Made by a program: the position numbers and the translations under genes | Origin: DASUBN01 sp050261675 | GTDB lineage: Bacteria > Pseudomonadota > Gammaproteobacteria > Natronospirales > REEB76 | Length of the DNA stretch: 64,000 nt | Direction: 5' to 3' | NCBI GenBank assembly: GCA_050261675.1 | Contig: JBLNDO010000059.1 | Coordinates: 1 to 64,000, forward strand | In this document: positions 43,064-52,548 of the stretch, piece after piece | How the letters are laid out: each line of letters opens with the position of its first letter | Numbering within the stretch: the stretch's first letter is position 1 | Notes under the pieces: generated by a model | Seen by the model: the letters and a program-made list of their open reading frames with translations, nothing else | The model's database searches: none | Told to the model about the DNA's origin: nothing

Positions 43064-44196
43064 GCGGCGATGGCCTCCACGCGGTTGCGGCCGCGTTCCT
43101 TGGCCCGGTAGAGCGCCTGATCGGCGCGCGCCAGGGTGGCGCGCATGTCCTCGCCGTTCCGGTAGGGGGTGAGCCCGCAGGACACGGTCAGGCGCAGGCT
43201 GCCGCCGCCGGCACGGAAGATGGCGTCGGCGATTTTCTGGCGGATGCGTTCCACGCAGACCTGCGCCCCGTCGAGGTCGGTCTCGGGCAGCACCATGAGG
43301 AATTCCTCGCCGCCGTAGCGGCCGAAGTGCTCCTCGCCTGCCGCGTCCGACCCGTCGCGGCCCACCCGGTCCATGTGCCGCACCTCGCCCAGCACGCGCT
43401 CGGCGAACTGTCGCAGCACATCGTCGCCGGCCAGGTGCCCCAACCGGTCGTTGATGTCCTTGAAGTGGTCGAGGTCCATGAGGCAGACGCAGAAGCCGCG
43501 GCCGGTGCGCTGCGCCCGCAGCTGCTCCTGCTCCAACATGTGGATGATGTGGCGGCGGTTGAAGGTGCCGGTGAGCTCGTCGTGGATGGCGAGTTCGCGG
43601 TTCTTGCGCAGCGCCGAGGCGAGCTCCGAGTTGCGGCGCGACACGGTCTCGCGCAGCTTGCCCACGTAGCTGCCGAAGAACGCGAGCCAGATGAGCGTGG
43701 CGGCGAGCACCACGTACTGCAGCGCCTCGATGGGCAGCGGCGTCCAGGCGTCGCGCACGTAGAAGTCGCGCAGCACCACGAAGCCGTAGCTGATGAGTAC
43801 CAGGCCCGTGAGCGCCAGGTACTCGCGGCGGCGCAGCCGGAACACGCCGAACAGGAACACCACCACGTAGAGCAGGAGCAGGATGCCCCGCACCCGCGGC
43901 GCCAGCGCCGTGAGCAGCATCACCCAGGCGGTGGCCACCACCATCTGAGGCAAGGTGAGGCTCGGGTCCGGCCAGTAGAGGTTGAGGCCGCTGCGGATGA
44001 GCGCGTAAAAGACCAGGTTGCAGCCCAGGGTGAGCACCACCGCCCAGGCAAACGTGGCGGCGCTCACGTCCACGAGCCCCAGGGACCAGCAGTAGTAGGT
44101 GAGGCAGACCCAGATGAGGTAGGACAGCGCCGCCATGAAGAAGCGCTTCAGCCTCAGCGTCTGCTTCGCATCCTCCGGAAAGATGGTCCAGCCCAT
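43060..44196 (-). CDS. Membrane diguanylate cyclase (GGDEF domain)
   Basis: A 378-residue inner-membrane enzyme that makes cyclic di-GMP from GTP. About six hydrophobic helices (residues 18-190) form an MASE-like sensory part with no recognisable ligand. A short coiled coil (LRETVSRRNSELASALRKNREL) precedes the catalytic domain with DELTGTFNRRHI, DHFKDINDRLGHLAGD and the active-site GGEEF (in FGRYGGEEFLMVLPET). The product-inhibition RxxD motif expected five residues before GGEEF is missing; instead about 12 extra residues (RDGSDAAGEEHF) precede it. It is monocistronic. Confidence 0.95.
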   Translation of the reverse strand: MGWTIFPEDAKQTLRLKRFFMAALSYLIWVCLTYYCWSLGLVDVSAATFAWAVVLTLGCNLVFYALIRSGLNLYWPDPSLTLPQMVVATAWVMLLTALAPRVRGILLLLYVVVFLFGVFRLRRREYLALTGLVLISYGFVVLRDFYVRDAWTPLPIEALQYVVLAATLIWLAFFGSYVGKLRETVSRRNSELASALRKNRELAIHDELTGTFNRRHIIHMLEQEQLRAQRTGRGFCVCLMDLDHFKDINDRLGHLAGDDVLRQFAERVLGEVRHMDRVGRDGSDAAGEEHFGRYGGEEFLMVLPETDLDGAQVCVERIRQKIADAIFRAGGGSLRLTVSCGLTPYRNGEDMRATLARADQALYRAKERGRNRVEAIAA

Positions 44197-44318
44197 GACG
44201 GTCCTAAAGAACGGCTATCCCCCGTCTCAGGTTGCCACAGGAGGTCTCAAGGGGCGCTGCGATTGGTCGCGGGTTTTCGACCGCTGGGCGGATTACTTCA
44301 CATAATCTTTGTGAATAT

Positions 44319-45487
44319 TCACCCCAATATGCGCTCGCGGCGGTAGAGCCACACGGCCAGCGCCGTGAGCAGGGCGCCGAAGGCCAGCGTGCTTCCGACC
44401 GAGAGCGCCACGTACAGGGGTTTCAGGGGCTCGCCCTTGATGAGCGCGGTGACGAGCACGTCCTGGCTCAGGGAGGGCAGGAGCATCATCCACCACTGCG
44501 GCAGGGTCGGGAACAGCACCATGCCGAGCACCGGGATCAGGGGCAGCAGCATGATGAAGGACAGCCAGGTCTGGGCCTCCTTGTAGCTCTTGGTGAAGGA
44601 CGCCACCACCGAGAGCAGCGCGCCGATGAACAGGCAGAAGGGCACGCAGGTGAGGAAGGTGACCAGCGCTGTCCCGGGCGTGAAGTCGATGGAGATGTCG
44701 AGCTTCGCGGCCGGGATCAGCCCCTGGCACCATTCCAGCGCCGCCACGTCCAGCCCCAAGGACACCGCCGAGAACAGCGTCACCGCCGCGAGCTTGCCGC
44801 CCACCAGCACGGCGCGCGGCACGGCGGTGGTGAGCAGGGGCTCCAGCGAGCCGCGCTCGCGCTCGCCGGCGGTGGTGTCGATGGCGAGGTAGAAGGCGCC
44901 CAGGATGGCGGCGAACAGGAAGAAGTAGGGCATCATGGCGAGCACCATGGCCGCGCGCGATTGCGGCGTGGATACGTCCGCCTCCTCGATGGCCAGCGGT
45001 TCCACCGCGCGCGGATCCATGCCGCGCGCCACCAGGCGCAGCGAGGCGATGCCGCGGGAATACTCGTCGAGGATTTCGCGGGCACGCTTCACGTTCTTGC
45101 GGGCCGTGTCCCGGGACTGGTCCACCACGAGCTGCACCGGCGCGGGCTTGCCCTCGCGAAAGGCGTCCGCGTAGTCCGCCGGGATCACCAGCACCACATC
45201 CTGCCTGCCGTCTTTCACCGCCTGCCGCGGGTCCGCCGGCGCCTTCTCGATCTCGGTGTTGTGCTGCCGGTAGAACTCCATGAGCCCCGGCGCGCGTTCG
45301 GCGCCCGCCACCGCGAGCTTGAGGGGCTGATACAGGTCCGCCACCTCGCGGTTCACCAGGGTGTTCATCATCATGGTGTAGAACAACGGTCCGAACAGCG
45401 GGCCGAACACCAGCACCGTGAACAGGGTGCGCCGGTCGCGCAGGTTGTCCACGCTCTCCTTGACGAAGATGGCCAGGAACTTGCGTA

Positions 45488-45491
<4 letters not shown>
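44319..45491 (-). CDS. ABC-2 type transporter permease (NatB-like)
   Basis: A 390-residue membrane subunit with a first helix (residues 21-42, TLFTVLVFGPLFGPLFYTMM), a large external domain of about 150 residues (including DVVLVIPADYADAFREGKPAPVQLV) and a block of five C-terminal helices. This topology fits NatB/CcmB-like ABC-2 exporters. The segment TTAGERERGSLEPLLTTAVPRAVLVGGKLAA is the usual ABC-2 signature. It overlaps the ATPase gene by 4 bp. The substrate (Na+, drug or other) is not deducible. Confidence 0.93.
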
Positions 45492-46218
<727 letters not shown>

Positions 46219-46222
<4 letters not shown>

Positions 46223-47691
46223 GGAGTCGGTCCCGAGAAATTGATGAAGAAAGGAAAGGGTTTGATCTTCTTCACGCAGGCGGTATTCAGGCCCTTCACC
46301 GAGGCCGTCTCGACGAAATCGGCCACGATCCACGGTACGCAGCCGCGGAACACATTGCCGTGGCCCTGGCCCGGCACCACCAGCGAAAGGCTGTTGGAGA
46401 GGGTCTTGGCGGCGCGGGCGGCGTTGGCCGGCGGCGTCACCGGGTCGTCTTCGCCGGAGAGCAGCAGCACCGGCCTACCGGATTTCACCGGCTGCTTGAA
46501 GTCGGGCGCGATGACGCCCTTGGGCCACTCGCGGCAGGACTTCACCATCAGTTCCACGTTCATGGCGCCGAGGTAAGTGTCGCGCAGGGCCGCCTGGGTG
46601 GCCGGGTCGTCGGTGTAGAAGGGCGCGTCCTCGGTGCAGACCACGGCGCTGCCCATGCCCTCGGCGAAGCCGCTCTCGATCTCCCCGGTGAACATCAGGG
46701 CCGTGCCCATGAGCGGCGCGTAGTCGCGCTGCGCCGCCTGGTGGACGAGCAAGGGCAGGAGGGAGGCCGTCTCGCTCTGGTAGCTCATGAGGCGCACCGC
46801 GCCCGCGAGCTTGTCCCAGCTGAGGGTCTCGCTGCGGGGTTCGCCGGTGAGCGGGTCCCGCAGGGTCACCGCGGCGGGATGGGCCTTGAGATCGGTCTCC
46901 AGCCTCAGGAAATCCCCCGCCGGGTCCGGGAAGGCCTGGCGGCACGCGGCATCCTGGCCGCAACGGGTGAAGATGAGCTTCAAGGCCCGCTCCGCGTCCA
47001 GGGAGACCCCGGGTCCGAGGGTCAGGTCCGCCGGCACCACTCCGTCCAGGACCACGCTGCGGGTATTGCCGGGGAATTCCCGGAGGTACTGCAGTGCGAC
47101 CCGGGTGCCGTAGGAGATGCCGTAGAGGTTCACGGTGGGATAACCCAGGTACGCGCGCACCGCGTCGAGATCCTCCACCGCCACGCTCGTGGTGTAGAAG
47201 CGCGGGTCGCCTTTGAGGGCTTTCAGGCAGTCCGCCGCGGCTTTGGCGATTTCCGCGTCGGAATAGACGTCGGCGCCGGCTGGCGGCGCGGGGCAGTCCA
47301 GGCGGTTGGAACCGCCGGTGCCGCGCTGGTCCACCAGCACGATGTCCCGGCTGTCGCGCAGGGTGTCGAAGGCGCCGGCTTCCTGCACGAAGGCCTCGGT
47401 GGAAGCCTGGCCCGGACCGCCGGCGATGAAGAACAGCGGGTCCGTCTTGGCTTCACTGGCGCGGGCCTTGAGCACGGCGATATGCAGGTTGATCTTGCGG
47501 CCTTCCGGATGCGCACGGTTCTCCGGCACTGTGAGGCTCGTGCAACGGGCCTGCAGATGCACCGACGAGTCCGCGCCGCCGATCTGGCAATCGCTGAACA
47601 CGGGCGCCGCCGATACGCCGCGTGCATGGGTCAGGGAGACGAGCGCGGCCAGGCCGAAGAGGCAGAGGAGGATGGAGCGTTTGCTGCGCAT
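46219..47691 (-). CDS. Exported alpha/beta hydrolase, TAP-like tripeptidyl aminopeptidase family
   Basis: A 490-residue serine peptidase-like protein with a signal peptide (residues 1-27, near GVSAAPVF). The oxyanion segment FIAGGPGQAS precedes the nucleophile elbow GISYGT. The C-terminal TAP-like part has LLLSGEDDPVTPPANAA (acid) and PGQGHGNVFRGC (His). This is the S33 pattern of Streptomyces tripeptidyl aminopeptidases and Gram-negative relatives that trim peptides in the periplasm. Several Cys are present and may form disulfides. It begins the hydrolase-ABC transcript. Confidence 0.9.
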
Positions 47692-47704
47692 GGGGCGTTC
47701 TCGT

Positions 47705-47920
47705 TTATTGGGCGGGCGGCTCGGAGTCCGCCTCGAACAGGAAGACTTCTTCCATGGGCCGGCCGAACAGCCGCGCGATGCTGAACGCGAGCGGCAGGCT
47801 GGGATCGTATTTCTCCGTCTCCAGCGCGTTGATGGTCTGGCGCGAGACGTTGAGGCGCTCGGCGAGCTCCGCCTGGGTCCAGCGGCGCTCGGCGCGCAGC
47901 ACGTGGATGCGGTTCTTCAC
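47705..47920 (-). CDS. XRE-family transcriptional regulator
   Basis: A 71-residue protein that is almost only a helix-turn-helix: VLRAERRWTQAELAERLNVSRQTINALETEKYDPSLPLAFSIARLFGRPMEEVFLFE. It is the compact YozG-like kind of XRE protein. The start is a GTG at 47920 overlapping the stop of the membrane-protein gene (GTGA), so the two are coupled. It may control the pair through a palindrome upstream of the shared promoter. Confidence 0.9.
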   Translation of the reverse strand: MKNRIHVLRAERRWTQAELAERLNVSRQTINALETEKYDPSLPLAFSIARLFGRPMEEVFLFEADSEPPAQ

Positions 47921-48324
47921 TTGTAACGCTGCCGTAGGATGCAATGGGCGGCGCCCCACACCACGTCGATGACGAGGAAAGTCCACCAGGCGGGGATGTG
48001 CGGCAAGCCGGCGAAGTCTTCCAGGAAACCGTAAACCAGCGTGACGAGGGCCGTCACACCCGCCGCCACCGACAGGGCTTCCAAGTGCAGGCGCCGCTGC
48101 AGCTCGTCGGTGCGGGTGAGAAACACATACAGCGACCACATAACCCAGATCACCGGCAAGGTGGGCAGGATCGCTAGTACATAGCGGTAAGGCCCGGGGA
48201 CGCTGTGCTTGAGGAGATACACGCAAACCAGGATGAGCACGGTGTAAAGGCTCATGGCCACCCACAGGTTACGGTTGTAATGCCGGTAGGCGGCGTCAGG
48301 AGAAATGCGGGGTTTGGTGTTCAT
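47917..48324 (-). CDS. Four-helix membrane protein paired with an XRE regulator
   Basis: A 135-residue inner-membrane protein with four hydrophobic helices (about residues 21-38, 46-66, 85-103 and 110-128) and a positively charged C-terminal tail. It has no recognised domain. Such membrane proteins linked to compact XRE regulators are common in several proteobacterial groups, and the membrane protein may modulate the regulator. The predicted promoter places the transcription start at or within a base of the ATG, so the message may be leaderless. Confidence 0.82.
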   Translation of the reverse strand: MNTKPRISPDAAYRHYNRNLWVAMSLYTVLILVCVYLLKHSVPGPYRYVLAILPTLPVIWVMWSLYVFLTRTDELQRRLHLEALSVAAGVTALVTLVYGFLEDFAGLPHIPAWWTFLVIDVVWGAAHCILRQRYK

Positions 48325-48330
48325 GTTGGA

Positions 48331-48359
48331 AAAGTAGAATATGCATTACAGAATGTCAA
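48331..48359 (-). promoter_or_regulatory. Sigma-70 promoter of the XRE/membrane-protein pair
   Basis: On the minus strand TTGACA (48359-48354) and TACTTT (48336-48331) are 17 bp apart. The -35 is perfect and the -10 weak. The predicted start falls at about 48324, the A of the ATG, and no Shine-Dalgarno sequence precedes the ATG. Confidence 0.65.
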
Positions 48360-48363
48360 GTAT

Positions 48364-48382
48364 TATTTACATTTAGTAAATA
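48364..48382. promoter_or_regulatory. AT-rich palindrome next to the XRE-pair promoter
   Basis: TATTTAC-ATTTA-GTAAATA has 7-bp perfect arms and lies just upstream of the -35. It is a plausible binding site for the XRE-family protein encoded by the second gene of the pair. Confidence 0.55.
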
Positions 48383-48511
48383 TAAATGGACAAAATGTAA
48401 TGAACGATGCACACTAATGACCGTGGGTCAGGAAGCACGCAGGCCGCAGTAACCCAGGGTTTCAGCCCGCTTCTGCGGGGCGGCTATCCTTGCACGCCAA
48501 GGGGAGGGAAC

Positions 48512-48898
48512 ATGCCGCGCGTCATCCATTTCGAGATCCACGCCGACGATCCGGAGCGGGCCATCCGCTTCTACCACTCGGTGTTCGGCTGGGAATTCAT
48601 GAAGTTCCCCAACACCATCACCGACTACTGGGTGGTGAAGACCGGCGAATCCAGCCAGCCGGGCATCGACGGCGGCCTGTTGCGCCGCGACGTGGCCTTC
48701 GAGGGCGTGGGCACCACCGCCTTCGTCTGCACCATCGCCGTCTCAGACCTGGACGTGTACCTCATGAAGGTGATGACCAGCGGCGGTCAGCTCGCCCGCG
48801 AGCGCATGGCGGTGGCGGGCGTCGGCTGGCTCGCCTACTGCAAGGACACGGAAGGCAACCTGTTCGGTATGATGCAGGCCGACGCGGCGGCCAAGTGA
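48512..48898 (+). CDS. VOC family protein (glyoxalase/bleomycin resistance fold)
   Basis: A 128-residue single-domain VOC protein: VIHFEIHADDPERAIRFYHSVFGWEF at the N terminus and AYCKDTEGNLFGMMQ at the C terminus. The metal-ligand positions appear as His (FEIHADD) and Glu (DTEGNLFG) but only partly follow known enzymes, so the reaction is not predicted. ATG 48512 has GGGGAGGG at 6-8 bp. The next methyltransferase begins 32 bp later and may be cotranscribed. Confidence 0.88.
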   Translation: MPRVIHFEIHADDPERAIRFYHSVFGWEFMKFPNTITDYWVVKTGESSQPGIDGGLLRRDVAFEGVGTTAFVCTIAVSDLDVYLMKVMTSGGQLARERMAVAGVGWLAYCKDTEGNLFGMMQADAAAK

Positions 48899-48930
48899 CG
48901 ACCGCGCCCAACTTCACCGGACGGCCAGCC

Positions 48931-49644
48931 ATGAATCGCGAAGCGCTCACCGAGAAAGTCAGGCAACTGGGGCCCTGGTTCCACCAGATCGACGTGGGCG
49001 AGGGCGTGTTCACCCGCAGCGTGGCGCCGCTGCCGGGGCCGCAGCCGGTGGACCATCCGATCCCCCGCTGGAACAAGATCAAGGACATGCTGCCCCAGGA
49101 CATGCGGGGCATGAGGATCTTCGATATCGGTTGCAGCGACGGGCTGTTCAGCATCGAGATGCACCGCCGCGGCGCGAAATCCATCCTCAGCATGGATGCC
49201 GACAAGGGCTCCATCAACCGCCTCAAGTGGCTCAAGAAGCAGATGAAGCTCGACAGCGTGGATCCGCAGGTGGGCGACATCTACAAGCTGGACAAGGGTA
49301 TCGGGAAGTTCGACTTCGTGTTCATGTTCGCGCTGCTCTACCACCTCAAGGACCCGCTGGGGGGCCTGGAGAAGCTGGCGCCGCTTTCGGACATTCTTTG
49401 CCTCGAGACCATCACCGTCGCCGACCGCAGCGAGAAACGCTCCTTCCTGGCGTTCCGCCCACCCAAGGAAGGCGTGAACGTGAATCCGAAATGGATCCCT
49501 ACCCCCCAGTGCATCGTGGACATGCTCCACTGGGTGGGCTTCCAGAACGTAGTGTTGCTGTCGGACCTGGTGGACAACCGGCCCATCTATCTCGCCTACA
49601 AGAACGGCGCGGACCTGAGCCGCTGGAAGCTGCCGGCCCATTGA
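48931..49644 (+). CDS. SAM-dependent methyltransferase, CmoB/DUF1698-like
   Basis: A 237-residue methyltransferase. The SAM-binding motif FDIGCSDGLFSIEMHRRGAKSILSMDAD is followed by FDFVFMFALLYHLKDPLGGLEKLA and the C-terminal PTPQCIVDMLHWVGFQNVVLLSDLVDNR, which match the CmoB family of tRNA wobble-uridine (cmo5U) modification. It lacks the extra ~80-100 N-terminal residues of true CmoB (about 323 residues), and cmoA is absent from the neighbourhood. It may act on another substrate. A GTG at 48895 overlapping the preceding stop is an alternative start. Confidence 0.85.
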   Translation: MNREALTEKVRQLGPWFHQIDVGEGVFTRSVAPLPGPQPVDHPIPRWNKIKDMLPQDMRGMRIFDIGCSDGLFSIEMHRRGAKSILSMDADKGSINRLKWLKKQMKLDSVDPQVGDIYKLDKGIGKFDFVFMFALLYHLKDPLGGLEKLAPLSDILCLETITVADRSEKRSFLAFRPPKEGVNVNPKWIPTPQCIVDMLHWVGFQNVVLLSDLVDNRPIYLAYKNGADLSRWKLPAH

Positions 49645-49662
49645 GACGCGGTTGTAGCTGTT

Positions 49663-50565
49663 TCAGCGGTTGATTAGCCACACCCCGGCGGTGATGAGCA
49701 GGGCGCAGACACCCTTCTGGGCGAGGTTGCGCGGCGAGAGGTCTTCGCGCCCGAATCTTGGTAGGAATAGCGACAGGAGCACGCCGAACAGGAACACGAA
49801 CAGGGTGGTTGTGCTGCCGATGGCCTGCACCAGGCTCAAGGGCGCGAGCAGCAGGGCGAAACGCATCCCGAGACCCCCGCCCAGGTTGATGAGCTCGTTG
49901 GCGGCGTTCACCGACAGCACCGCACCGGTGTTGGTCTTGAGAAGCGCCGTGAACTGACGCCGCGGTCCGGGCAGGGCGAGCAACCAGAAGCCGTACAGCG
50001 CCTCGCCGAGATACGTCCAGAACGTGGTGGCCCAGAACTCGTCCTGCACCGCGAAGAGCTTGAAGATCACCGAGCTCACCGCGAGGATGAACGCGGCGCT
50101 GAACATCAGGAGCACGAGCCTGAGGCGCACGCGCCCGCCGCCCGGGTGGAGGGAGAGCAGGAGCCCGCCCGTGACGATGAGCGCTCCGCCTGCGAGCTGC
50201 ACCCGCGTCAGGGTCTCGCCCAGGACGAGATAGGCGAGCGCGTACCCGAAGAGCGGCCCCACCTGGAAGAATGGCGCCACCACCGAGGCCTCGTTGGCCT
50301 GCAGCGCCTCCAGGTAGAAGTACATAGCTGCCATGTAGAGCACCCCGGAGAAGGCGATGATGACGGCGTCCTTGAAGCCGAGCGCGAGCACCGCGGGCTG
50401 CCAGTAGAGGATGAACGGCAGCATGACGAGGCCGATGAGCGCGGTGAACACCAAGAGCACCGCCACGCTGCTGTCCTTGAAGTAGCGCTCCACCAGGTAC
50501 TTGTCCACGTGGGTGGACGCGGCCCAGAGCACCGGCCCCGAGAAGGCGTAGACGAGCCAATGCAT
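49663..50565 (-). CDS. DMT superfamily transporter (EamA type)
   Basis: A 300-residue membrane protein with about ten helices in two EamA repeats; helix 1 reads WLVYAFSGPVLWAAST and the repeat borders show FFQVGPLFGYALAYLVLGETLT, a conserved EamA motif. Such proteins export amino acids, sugars or metabolites. Nothing in the sequence identifies a substrate. ATG 50565 gives the usual short N terminus. It diverges from mnmG with 81 bp between start codons. Confidence 0.88.
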   Translation of the reverse strand: MHWLVYAFSGPVLWAASTHVDKYLVERYFKDSSVAVLLVFTALIGLVMLPFILYWQPAVLALGFKDAVIIAFSGVLYMAAMYFYLEALQANEASVVAPFFQVGPLFGYALAYLVLGETLTRVQLAGGALIVTGGLLLSLHPGGGRVRLRLVLLMFSAAFILAVSSVIFKLFAVQDEFWATTFWTYLGEALYGFWLLALPGPRRQFTALLKTNTGAVLSVNAANELINLGGGLGMRFALLLAPLSLVQAIGSTTTLFVFLFGVLLSLFLPRFGREDLSPRNLAQKGVCALLITAGVWLINR

Positions 50566-50646
50566 GCGTGGAGTCCCTGGGTTTTGGCTTGGGGAAAGGG
50601 CGCCGTGGGCATAAAATAGCCGCTCTTTCCCGGACCGCGCCAGTTT

Positions 50647-52533
50647 ATGGATTCTCTCCAGGCCTATGACGTGATCGTGGTGGGTGGCGGCCATGCCGGC
50701 ACCGAGGCCGCGCTCGCCGCGGCGCGCATGGGCCGGCGCACACTCCTGCTCACCCACAGGCTCGAGACCTTGGGGGCCATGAGCTGCAACCCGGCCATCG
50801 GCGGCATCGGCAAGGGCCATCTGGTGAAGGAGATCGATGCGCTGGGCGGGGCCATGGCCCGGGCCGCGGACCGGGCCGGCATCCAATTTCGCATTCTCAA
50901 TGCGAGCAAGGGCCCGGCGGTGCGCGCCACCCGCGCCCAGGCGGACCGCACTCTATATAAGCAGGCGATCCGCGCCATCCTGGAGGGCCAGCCGAACCTC
51001 GCCATCGTCCCCGAGCCCGTGGGCGACCTCGTGGTGGAGAGCGGCCGCGTCAACGGCGTGGTGACGGAGCAGGGCCGGACCTACACGGCGTCCGCGGTGG
51101 TGCTGACGGTGGGTACCTTCCTCGCCGGACGCATCCACGTGGGTCTCGAGAACCACGAGGGCGGCCGGGCGGGCGATCCGCCCTCCAACAAGCTGGCGGC
51201 GCGTTTGCGCGCACTGCCGTTCCGGGTGGGGCGTTTGAAGACCGGCACGCCGCCGCGCCTCGACGGGCGCAGCATCGACTACTCCGGGCTCGCGGAGCAG
51301 CCGGGGGACGACCCGGCGCCGGTGTTCTCCTTCCTGGGGAATCGCGAGGAGCACCCGCGCCAGCTGTCCTGCCACATCACCCACACCAACGCGCACACAC
51401 ACGAAATCATCCGCGGCGGCCTCGATCGCTCGCCCATGTACACCGGCATCATCGAGGGCGTGGGTCCGCGCTACTGTCCCTCGGTGGAAGACAAGGTGAT
51501 GCGCTTCGCCCACAAGGCCTCGCACCAGATCTTCATCGAGCCGGAGGGCTTGGACACCCACGTGGTGTATCCCAACGGCATCTCCACCAGCCTGCCGACG
51601 GACGTGCAGGAGGCGCTGGTGCACTCCATCCGCGGTTTCGAGCAGGCGGTAATCCTCAAGGCCGGTTACGCCATCGAGTACGATTATTTCGATCCGCGGG
51701 ACCTGAAATCCTCGCTGGAGACGAAGTTCATTGAGGGCTTGTTCTTCGCCGGCCAGATCAACGGCACAACCGGTTATGAAGAAGCAGCGGCCCAGGGGCT
51801 TTTGGCCGGCCTCAACGCCGCGCTGAAGGTTTCCGGCGAAGCGCCCTGGTGCCCCGGCCGCGAGCAGGCTTATATCGGCGTGCTGGTGGACGACCTCATC
51901 ACCCGTGGCGCACCCGAACCCTACCGCATGTTCACGAGCCGCGCCGAGCATCGCCTGATGCTGCGGGAGGACAATGCGGACCTGCGCCTCACGGAACAGG
52001 GCCGCGCACTGGGGCTCGTGGACGAGGCACGCTGGCGTGCCTACGCGGACAAGCGTGAGGCCATCGAGCGGGAGACCGCGCGCCTCGGCGATATCCTCGT
52101 CCGACCGCTGGACGTTCCCGAGGAGCAGAGCCGGGCGCTTTTCGGCGGCCCGCTGTCCCGGGAGACCCACGCACTGGAACTCCTGCGCCGCCCGGCCGTG
52201 AGCCACGCCGCGCTCACCGCCCTCGAAGCGGTCGGAAGCGCCGGCGTCGGACCGGAGGTGGCGGAGCAGGTGGAGATCCAGGCGCGCTACGCGGGCTACA
52301 TCGCCCGTCAGCGGGAAGAGGTGGCCCGAAGCCGCCGCCAGGAAGAGACGCCGCTTCCGGCGGGCTTCGATTATGCTGCCGTGTCCGGCCTCTCCAACGA
52401 GGTGCGCCAAAAGCTCGTTGAAGTGCGCCCCGGCACCCTCGGTCAGGCGGCGCGCATCCCCGGGGTCACGCCCGCCGCCCTCTCGCTCCTGCTGGTGCAC
52501 TTGAAGAAGCGGTCACTGCGCAGGACGGCCTGA
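50647..52533 (+). CDS. mnmG: tRNA uridine-5-carboxymethylaminomethyl modification enzyme MnmG
   Basis: A 628-residue FAD- and NADH-dependent enzyme that works with MnmE. It has the N-terminal GGGHAGTEAALAAARMG, the Cys-containing PRYCPSVEDKV segment, and the typical QINGTTGYEEAAAQGLLAGLNA and RAEHRLMLREDNADLR motifs. ATG 50647 is standard. The usual downstream gene rsmG is absent; a glutathione peroxidase gene follows 15 bp later. The mnmE gene lies about 10 kb upstream. Confidence 0.98.
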   Translation: MDSLQAYDVIVVGGGHAGTEAALAAARMGRRTLLLTHRLETLGAMSCNPAIGGIGKGHLVKEIDALGGAMARAADRAGIQFRILNASKGPAVRATRAQADRTLYKQAIRAILEGQPNLAIVPEPVGDLVVESGRVNGVVTEQGRTYTASAVVLTVGTFLAGRIHVGLENHEGGRAGDPPSNKLAARLRALPFRVGRLKTGTPPRLDGRSIDYSGLAEQPGDDPAPVFSFLGNREEHPRQLSCHITHTNAHTHEIIRGGLDRSPMYTGIIEGVGPRYCPSVEDKVMRFAHKASHQIFIEPEGLDTHVVYPNGISTSLPTDVQEALVHSIRGFEQAVILKAGYAIEYDYFDPRDLKSSLETKFIEGLFFAGQINGTTGYEEAAAQGLLAGLNAALKVSGEAPWCPGREQAYIGVLVDDLITRGAPEPYRMFTSRAEHRLMLREDNADLRLTEQGRALGLVDEARWRAYADKREAIERETARLGDILVRPLDVPEEQSRALFGGPLSRETHALELLRRPAVSHAALTALEAVGSAGVGPEVAEQVEIQARYAGYIARQREEVARSRRQEETPLPAGFDYAAVSGLSNEVRQKLVEVRPGTLGQAARIPGVTPAALSLLLVHLKKRSLRRTA

Positions 52534-52548
52534 CCCCATTCATCGGCC

